From Catellatospora sichuanensis (GTDB taxonomy: Bacteria > Actinomycetota > Actinomycetes > Mycobacteriales > Micromonosporaceae): DNA of 64,000 nucleotides. This document shows, in pieces, positions 59,136 to 64,000 of this stretch (the stretch's first letter is position 1; each line of letters begins with the position of its first letter). Under the pieces are notes generated by a model. It did no database searches and was not told where the DNA came from. It saw nothing but the letters and a program-made list of their open reading frames with translations. The stretch covers positions 1 to 64,000 of the forward strand of contig NZ_VIQO01000031.1 in the NCBI RefSeq assembly GCF_007483665.1, written 5' to 3'. Position numbers and translations under genes: made by a program.

Positions 59136-61154
59136 TTACGCGGCGGAGGATCTGTTCTGTGCGTGGTGGTGCCCGCCGGTCGGCGGCGCGGGCAGCGCCG
59201 CCGTCGTGGTGGCCTGGTCGGGCCACGTGACCCGGACGACCGGCGCGTCCTCGGGTCCTGAAATCTGGGCCAACGGCGCGAGGGCGCCGCCGTTGAGCGC
59301 GAACGCGGCGACGTGCCAGTCGGCCCGTCCCGGTCTGGCCTGCAGCCATGGGATGGCGGTGCGCTCGGCCAGCGGGGTGGCGTCGTGCACGGTGTGCACC
59401 CCGGCGACGTCGAGGCCGTGCAGCCCCACCGCGGTAGAGGTGAGCGTGGTGCCCACGGCTTCGGCGACGAGCCGTTCGGAGGCGGGCGAGCCCGTCTCCG
59501 GCTGGGGGGAGGCGACGCCGACCGGTCGCGACCCGTCCTCGACAGCTGCCACCGGGACCGGCCAGCCGCCGACGCGCAGCGCCGTGACCTGGTCCCAGCC
59601 GGGCGCGCCGGCCGCCTCGACGTGGATCAGCCGGACCTCCCACGCGCCGCGCACGACCGACACCGTGGTGACGGTGGCCGCGTCGACGGCGTCGCCCGGC
59701 AGGCCGGAGCCGTGGTCGGGGGCGTTGCGGTCCGGCTTGACCCAGTGGCAGCGGGCGCGGGAGGCCAGCACGGCGGCGTCACCGTCGAGCGCCCGCACGT
59801 CCAGGGTGGTGAAGCCGCTGCGGTGGGTGGCTTCGCCGTGCGCGTCGAGCAGCACCACGGACTGGTCGAGCGGGCAGTCCCAGCCGTCGTCGTCCATCGC
59901 GGGCGCGGTCGCGGTCGAGTAGCCCAGCCGCGCGTACAGCGGCGAGTCGGTGCTGCGGTCGCCGGGGCGGGCGTGGTCGGTGCCGTGGTTGTAGACCCGC
60001 ACCACGCCGTCGGCCGCGGTCGCCGACAGCGCCCAGCCGGGTGCGGTGATGACGGCGAACTGGTCGGCCTGCTCGACGGGCAGCGGCTGCTCGACGTCGG
60101 TCCACACCGGGTGCTCGGCGGGTAGGGCGAGGCCGAGCAGGCCCTTGGACGCCCAGTACGGCGAGCCGGTCCCGGAGTAGCGCTGGGCGATGCGCCGCCA
60201 CGGGTGGTGCCAGCCCAGGGTGAGCAGCCCGTCGGCGTCGGGGGCGCCGCGGTCGGCGAAGTGCTTGACGATCCCGGACGCGGCACGGCGCAACAGCCCC
60301 GGCGCGAGCGCGTCGGTGCCCGCCAGCGCGCCGGCCCAGAACGGGGCGGCGGCCGCGAAGCGGTAGGTGAGGCTGCGGCCCTGGATCAGCGGCGAGCCGT
60401 CCGCGCCGACCAGCCGCACCGCGTCGAGCAGGTAGCGGTCCAGGCGGCGGGTGTACTCGGGCAGCAGCGGTGCGGCCTGCGCCTGCGCGCCGGTCATGCG
60501 GCTCCACAGGATCGGGTACAGGTGCAGGGCCCAGCCGGCGTAGTGGTCGTAGCTGCGTTCGCTTCCGTCGCAGTACCAGCCGCCGTCACGGGCGAACGAC
60601 TCGTGCGTGGCCAGGTCGGCGGCGATGTCGTCGGGTGACCACGGGCCGCCGACGGAAGCGAGGAACTGCTCGACGACGATGCGGAACCACACCCAGTTCG
60701 TCTGCGGGTAGGTGCGGTCGCCGACGACCTGGGCGAGGTATTCCACGACCCGTTGCTGCACACCCGGGTCGAGGTTGTCCCACAGCCACGGGCGGGTCAG
60801 GTCGAGGATCAGCGCGATCGACGCGGCCTCGACCTTGGCCTGGCCGTGCTCGTGCGGCGTGGTCCAGCGTTCTGGCGAGTGCGGGTCGGTGCCGGCCGCG
60901 ATGCCGCGGGCGTAGCGTTCGAGCAGGTTGTTCGGGTCACGGCCGTGCTCACCGGCGATGCGGAACCCGGCCAGCAGGAACGTCCGGGCGAAACCTTCGA
61001 GGCCGTCGACGGCGGTGCCGTAGCCGCCGGGCCGGCCGGGCGGGGTGATCAGGGCGCCGGTGGGTGAGGCGTGCTGCCAGGCGGAGGCGAGCAGGTGGTC
61101 GGCCAGGGACGCCCATTCGGTGCGGGTCCAGCCGGTGTACGGCGAGATGCTCAT
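59136..61154 (-). CDS. DUF2264 family protein, probable polysaccharide-active enzyme
   Basis: A 672-aa protein without signal peptide. The N-terminal ~370 residues form an alpha/alpha-barrel-like region (GGYGTAVDGLEGFARTFLLA, YPQTNWVWFRIVVEQFLASV, DGWYCDGSERSYDHYAGWAL-like segment), and the rest is beta-rich. DUF2264 proteins occur in glycan-degradation clusters and resemble unsaturated glucuronyl hydrolases or lyases in fold, but no reaction is established. It lies between a dehydrogenase and the binding-protein gene in one operon, so it probably acts on the imported oligosaccharide. Confidence 0.85.
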   Translation of the reverse strand: MSISPYTGWTRTEWASLADHLLASAWQHASPTGALITPPGRPGGYGTAVDGLEGFARTFLLAGFRIAGEHGRDPNNLLERYARGIAAGTDPHSPERWTTPHEHGQAKVEAASIALILDLTRPWLWDNLDPGVQQRVVEYLAQVVGDRTYPQTNWVWFRIVVEQFLASVGGPWSPDDIAADLATHESFARDGGWYCDGSERSYDHYAGWALHLYPILWSRMTGAQAQAAPLLPEYTRRLDRYLLDAVRLVGADGSPLIQGRSLTYRFAAAAPFWAGALAGTDALAPGLLRRAASGIVKHFADRGAPDADGLLTLGWHHPWRRIAQRYSGTGSPYWASKGLLGLALPAEHPVWTDVEQPLPVEQADQFAVITAPGWALSATAADGVVRVYNHGTDHARPGDRSTDSPLYARLGYSTATAPAMDDDGWDCPLDQSVVLLDAHGEATHRSGFTTLDVRALDGDAAVLASRARCHWVKPDRNAPDHGSGLPGDAVDAATVTTVSVVRGAWEVRLIHVEAAGAPGWDQVTALRVGGWPVPVAAVEDGSRPVGVASPQPETGSPASERLVAEAVGTTLTSTAVGLHGLDVAGVHTVHDATPLAERTAIPWLQARPGRADWHVAAFALNGGALAPLAQISGPEDAPVVRVTWPDQATTTAALPAPPTGGHHHAQNRSSAA

Positions 61155-61212
61155 GCCTTCTCCTCGCTGTGCTCGTCGGCGGCATGAGCAACCGGTGACA
61201 TGGTTCGCTCGC

Positions 61213-62223
61213 TCACGCGATCACCTCCATGGCCTCGCTGGTGACGGCGTCGAGCGGGGGTCGGCCGTGCACGAGGCGTTCGAGTTCGTCGAGGGCCTGG
61301 GCGCTGAGGCGGCGCGTCTCGGAGCCGAGCGACCCGGCGATGTGCGGGGTGATCATGACGTTGGGCAGCTGTGCCAGCAGGGATCCGGCGGGCAGCGGCT
61401 CGGGGTCGGTGACGTCGAGGATCGCGTTGAGCCGGCCGGTGGCGCATTCGCGTTCCAGCGCGGCGGTGTCGATCACGGCGCCGCGGGCGGTGTTGATGAC
61501 GGTCGCGCCGTCGGGCAGCAGGGCCAGCTCGCGGGCGCCGATGGCGTGCCGGGTCTGCGGCAGTTCGGGCAGGTGCAGCGAGACGATGTCGGCATTGGCC
61601 AGCAGCTCGTCGAGTTCGACGAGGCGGCCGCCGGCGGCGGCGACGGCGACCGGGTCGGCGTACGGGTCGGTGACGAGCACCTGCGCGGTGTCGAGGGTCT
61701 GCAGGCGTTCGACGACGCGGCGGCCGATGCGGGAGAAGCCGACGATGCCGATGGTGCGGCCGTAGTTGGACAGGTCCTCGCGGTGGTGCACGGCGTCCCA
61801 GTCGGCCGGGCGAAGCCGTGACTCGGCGGCCAGCACGTGGGCCTTCTTTCCGGCGAACACGATCGCGGCGAGGGTGTACTCGGCGACCGGAGTGGCGTTG
61901 GCCTCGGCGGCGCTGGTGACGAGGATGCCGCGGCGCCAGACCTCGTCGGAGACGAGGTTGCGCACGCTGCCGGCGCAGTGCAGCACGGCCCGCAGCTTCG
62001 GTGCGGCGGCCAGCCGCTGCGGGGTCAGGGTGGGCGCGCCCCACGAGGTGAGCAGCACTTCGGTGTCGGCCAGGCGGGCCCGGGTGTGCGGGTCGTCGAG
62101 GTCGTCGGTCCAGATCGGGTCGCCGAGGTCGGCCAGCGTCCGCAACCGTTGCAGCTCCTTGGGCCCGAATTGGAGCCGGAACGGTTCGGGCCCCATCACG
62201 AGCAGTGCCTGCGGACGGTACAT
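61213..62223 (-). CDS. D-isomer-specific 2-hydroxyacid dehydrogenase family protein
   Basis: A 336-aa NAD-dependent enzyme and first gene of the operon. The catalytic domain includes VLLTSWGAPTLTPQRLAAAP; the nucleotide fold is RTIGIVGFSRIGRRVVERL. Active-site residues fit the family: Arg in NTARGAVIDTAAL, Glu in DVTDPEPLPAGSLL, and His in VMITPHIAGSLGSE. It would oxidise or reduce a 2-hydroxy/2-keto acid from sugar-acid breakdown. Operator-like motifs lie 48 bp upstream of its start. Confidence 0.9.
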   Translation of the reverse strand: MYRPQALLVMGPEPFRLQFGPKELQRLRTLADLGDPIWTDDLDDPHTRARLADTEVLLTSWGAPTLTPQRLAAAPKLRAVLHCAGSVRNLVSDEVWRRGILVTSAAEANATPVAEYTLAAIVFAGKKAHVLAAESRLRPADWDAVHHREDLSNYGRTIGIVGFSRIGRRVVERLQTLDTAQVLVTDPYADPVAVAAAGGRLVELDELLANADIVSLHLPELPQTRHAIGARELALLPDGATVINTARGAVIDTAALERECATGRLNAILDVTDPEPLPAGSLLAQLPNVMITPHIAGSLGSETRRLSAQALDELERLVHGRPPLDAVTSEAMEVIA

Positions 62224-62553
62224 GCGGTGGCCTCTCCCCGGTTTCCAGTGCGTTGCTGATATGTTTGTTTATGTTCGTTCGAACAGTGCGATGAGTAGAC
62301 CAGCCCGGAAACTGCACGACAAGGGCCCGTTACGAAGCTGTAACACGGAACGCGTAGACCTGGCCTTTTCTTTATGAACGAATATGTTCGTTTGAAGCGA
62401 GAGGAAGGCAACGATGGTGCGAACATCCCGCCGTCGATACCCGTCCGGGCCGGTCAGGTCCGTCCGGACGGCGGCCCGCCGCGTGCCATGCCACACCACG
62501 CGTCCGTGCACAATCGAGCCCGACGCGCGCGACACCACCGTGGAGGCACGACC
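62224..62553. promoter_or_regulatory. Divergent control region with ATGTTCGTTYGAA repeats
   Basis: Two related sites occur: 62272-62284 (ATGTTCGTTCGAA; GTTCG-TT-CGAAC is a perfect dyad at 62273-62284) and 62384-62396 (ATGTTCGTTTGAA, overlapping the dyad AACGAA-TATG-TTCGTT at 62377-62392). A weaker ATGTTTGTT lies at 62261-62269. Local AT content is high. The region between the two genes holds no other coding signal; the regulator ORF extends back to 62374 but that start overlaps the second site. Confidence 0.65.
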
Positions 62554-63684
62554 GTGACCCTGTCCGAGCCACCGCTGCTGCCCGACCAGCGCCGCGAGCG
62601 GCTCCTCGCAGACCTGCACACCCACGGCACGCTGCGGGTCAGCGAGATCGCCCGCTCCCTCGGCGTCACCACCGTCACCGTGCGCCGCGACATCGCCCAG
62701 CTCGCCGACGAGGGCGCGATCGAACGCGTCCACGGCGGCATCCGGCTGCCCCGCAACGGCGAAGGACAGCCCCAGTTCAGCGTCGCCGTCGAGGAGCCGA
62801 GCAGGTCCACGAGCGCCGACGAGGCGTCGCTGCCCGCCGTCGGCATGGTCGTCCCGTCGCTGGACTACTACTGGCCGGAGATCGTGCGCGGCGCCCGCGA
62901 CGCCGCCCCGGACGCCGGGGTGCGCATAGTGCTGCGCGGCTCCTCCTACGACGACGTCGCCGACGTGCGCCGCCAGACCGCATGGCTGCTGGAGACCGCC
63001 GGCATCCAGGGCCTGCTCATCGCACCGCCCACCATCGGCGACGACGCCGCACAGCTCATCGACTGGTTGGCCGGATTGGACATCCCGGTGGTGTTCATCG
63101 AGCGCACCGCCACGGTCGGCCTGTACCAGGAGCACGTCGAGTCCGTCTTCACCGACCACGCGTTCGGCGCGAGCCTGGCCGTGCGGCACCTCGCCGCACG
63201 GGGCCACCGCCGGGTCGGTTTCCTGGCCTCGGCCAGCAGCCCGCACACACCCGCCGTGCGGCGCGGCTGGCAGCAGACCGCCGCCGAGATCGGACTCGAC
63301 CTCGCCGGCACCCATGAACTGATCAGCCCCGACCACCGCGACCCCCGGTGGGACGCCGAGATCGACCGCGGCATCGACGCCTGGATCGCCACCGGCACGA
63401 CCGCGCTGCTGGCGCACTCCGACCGGGAGGCGATCTCGCTGGTCGCCCGGTGCGAGGAGCGCGGCATCCACGTCCCGGGCGACCTGGCCGTGGTCGCGTT
63501 CGACGACGAGGTCGCGGGCCTGGCCAACCCGGCGCTCAGCGCGGTCCGGCCGGCGAAGTACACCATCGGCGAGAGCGCGATGCAGCTGCTGTCCAAGCGC
63601 CTGCAGGACCCGGGACGGCCCGTGCACCGCGTGTCGATCAGCCCGCAGCTGATCGTGCGCGACTCCAGCGGCGCCCGCCCCTGA
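62554..63684 (+). CDS. Hybrid regulator: DeoR-type HTH plus LacI-type sugar-binding domain
   Basis: A 376-aa regulator. GTG 62554 follows GTGGAGG at seven bases. Residues 10-70 are a DeoR winged helix (PDQRRERLLADLHTHGTLRV, TTVTVRRDIAQLADEGAIER, VHGGIRL). From ~95 the fold is a periplasmic-binding-protein-like LacI core (AVGMVVPSLDYYWPEIVRGA, RHLAARGHRRVGFLAS, ALLAHSDREAISLVAR, LAVVAFDDEVAGLANPALSA). It should sense a free sugar or oligosaccharide and bind the divergent ATGTTCGTTYGAA sites, controlling the uptake operon and itself. Confidence 0.9.
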   Translation: MTLSEPPLLPDQRRERLLADLHTHGTLRVSEIARSLGVTTVTVRRDIAQLADEGAIERVHGGIRLPRNGEGQPQFSVAVEEPSRSTSADEASLPAVGMVVPSLDYYWPEIVRGARDAAPDAGVRIVLRGSSYDDVADVRRQTAWLLETAGIQGLLIAPPTIGDDAAQLIDWLAGLDIPVVFIERTATVGLYQEHVESVFTDHAFGASLAVRHLAARGHRRVGFLASASSPHTPAVRRGWQQTAAEIGLDLAGTHELISPDHRDPRWDAEIDRGIDAWIATGTTALLAHSDREAISLVARCEERGIHVPGDLAVVAFDDEVAGLANPALSAVRPAKYTIGESAMQLLSKRLQDPGRPVHRVSISPQLIVRDSSGARP

Positions 63685-63697
63685 CGGCCGGCCGACC

Positions 63698-64000
63698 ATG
63701 CCCGACATCGTCTTCCCCCGACCGGCCGGCGAGCTGACCTCGCTGCTGCGCGACATCCGCGCCGCGGCCGCCGACGACACCATGCCCGAACTCGGCTTCT
63801 CCGCCTACCGCGACTACTTCGACACGGGCAACCGCATCCGGTACGAGCGGCGCTACTTCCGCAGGCGCGCCCGGCTGGCCGCCCGCGCCGCCCAGGCGCT
63901 GCTCGACCCGGACACCGGCCTCGGCCCGCTGGCCGACACCCTGTGGTCGGTCTGCGACGAGTACACCTGGGCCCTGCCCGCGCACGTGCGCCACAGCGCG
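63698..64000 (+). CDS. Heparinase II/III-like protein, 3' truncated by window edge
   Basis: The first 101 residues are visible from ATG 63698, 13 bp after the regulator stop, so the two genes are probably cotranscribed. WRYF-like and lyase N-domain features include RYERRYFRRRARLAARAAQA and SVCDEYTWALPAHV, typical of the alpha/alpha toroid of heparinase II/III and oligoalginate lyases. The start lacks a signal peptide, suggesting intracellular cleavage of imported uronate oligosaccharides. The lyase domain lies outside the window. Confidence 0.8.
   Translation, partial: MPDIVFPRPAGELTSLLRDIRAAAADDTMPELGFSAYRDYFDTGNRIRYERRYFRRRARLAARAAQALLDPDTGLGPLADTLWSVCDEYTWALPAHVRHSA

Noticed and set aside
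62374-62553. ATG 62374 as start of the DeoR-type regulator
   Set aside because: The added 60 residues show no fold, and this start lies inside a candidate operator; GTG 62554 has a well-spaced GTGGAGG.

Overview
The window is very GC-rich DNA with strong G/C third-position bias, many GTG starts (and one likely TTG start), several probable leaderless transcripts and dense short operons. Together with FxSxx-COOH-type peptide genes, NB-ARC/TPR proteins, HisKA_3 kinases and actinobacterial glycoside hydrolases, this points to a filamentous actinomycete, most likely Micromonosporaceae (inference; no rRNA gene is present). No tRNA, rRNA or CRISPR array was seen.

Layout. (1) 0-5.4 kb: plant-polysaccharide genes: the 3' part of a GH43 beta-xylosidase, a secreted GH10 xylanase and a secreted CE4 deacetylase. 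The last two share regulatory boxes. An alpha/beta hydrolase follows. (2) 5.5-27 kb: a conflict or signalling island. It holds four different STAND (NB-ARC) ATPases, a caspase/NTPase/WD40 giant, a serine-hydrolase partner, and a RiPP-type operon of FxSxx-like precursor, radical SAM/SPASM maturase (FxsB type) and HExxH peptide hydroxylase. (3) 27-30 kb: a two-component system, a small membrane protein and a GNAT acetyltransferase. (4) 30-37 kb: a beta-galactoside uptake operon (two permeases, binding protein, GH42) with a divergent LacI regulator and two near-identical operators. (5) 37-42 kb: a secreted PETase/cutinase-like hydrolase, exonuclease III coupled to a DUF72 gene, and an IS200/IS605 element (TnpA plus TnpB) that seems to have cut the DUF72 3' end. 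(6) 42-55 kb: AlkC-like DNA glycosylase, a sigma factor with its cotranscribed partner, a TetR regulator, an MDR oxidoreductase with three tandem operators, an ArsR-like regulator, a GH43 with golvesin-like domain, a membrane-anchored sigma-factor fusion, a SUKH-HEAT protein and a second two-component system. (7) 55-64 kb: a second sugar-uptake operon (dehydrogenase, DUF2264, binding protein, two permeases, DUF624) with a divergent DeoR-HTH/sugar-binding-domain regulator and the start of a heparinase II/III-like gene, suggesting use of uronate-containing oligosaccharides.

How it works together. Regions 1, 4 and 7 are extracellular depolymerisation plus ABC uptake, each under a local repressor. 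In both uptake operons a perfect 12-13 bp hairpin directly follows the binding-protein gene, probably setting expression ratios. Region 2 is the most unusual part. A translationally coupled peptide-modification operon sits among STAND ATPases and beside a caspase-like protease, which fits a regulated self/non-self or cell-death system, although its trigger and output cannot be read from sequence alone.
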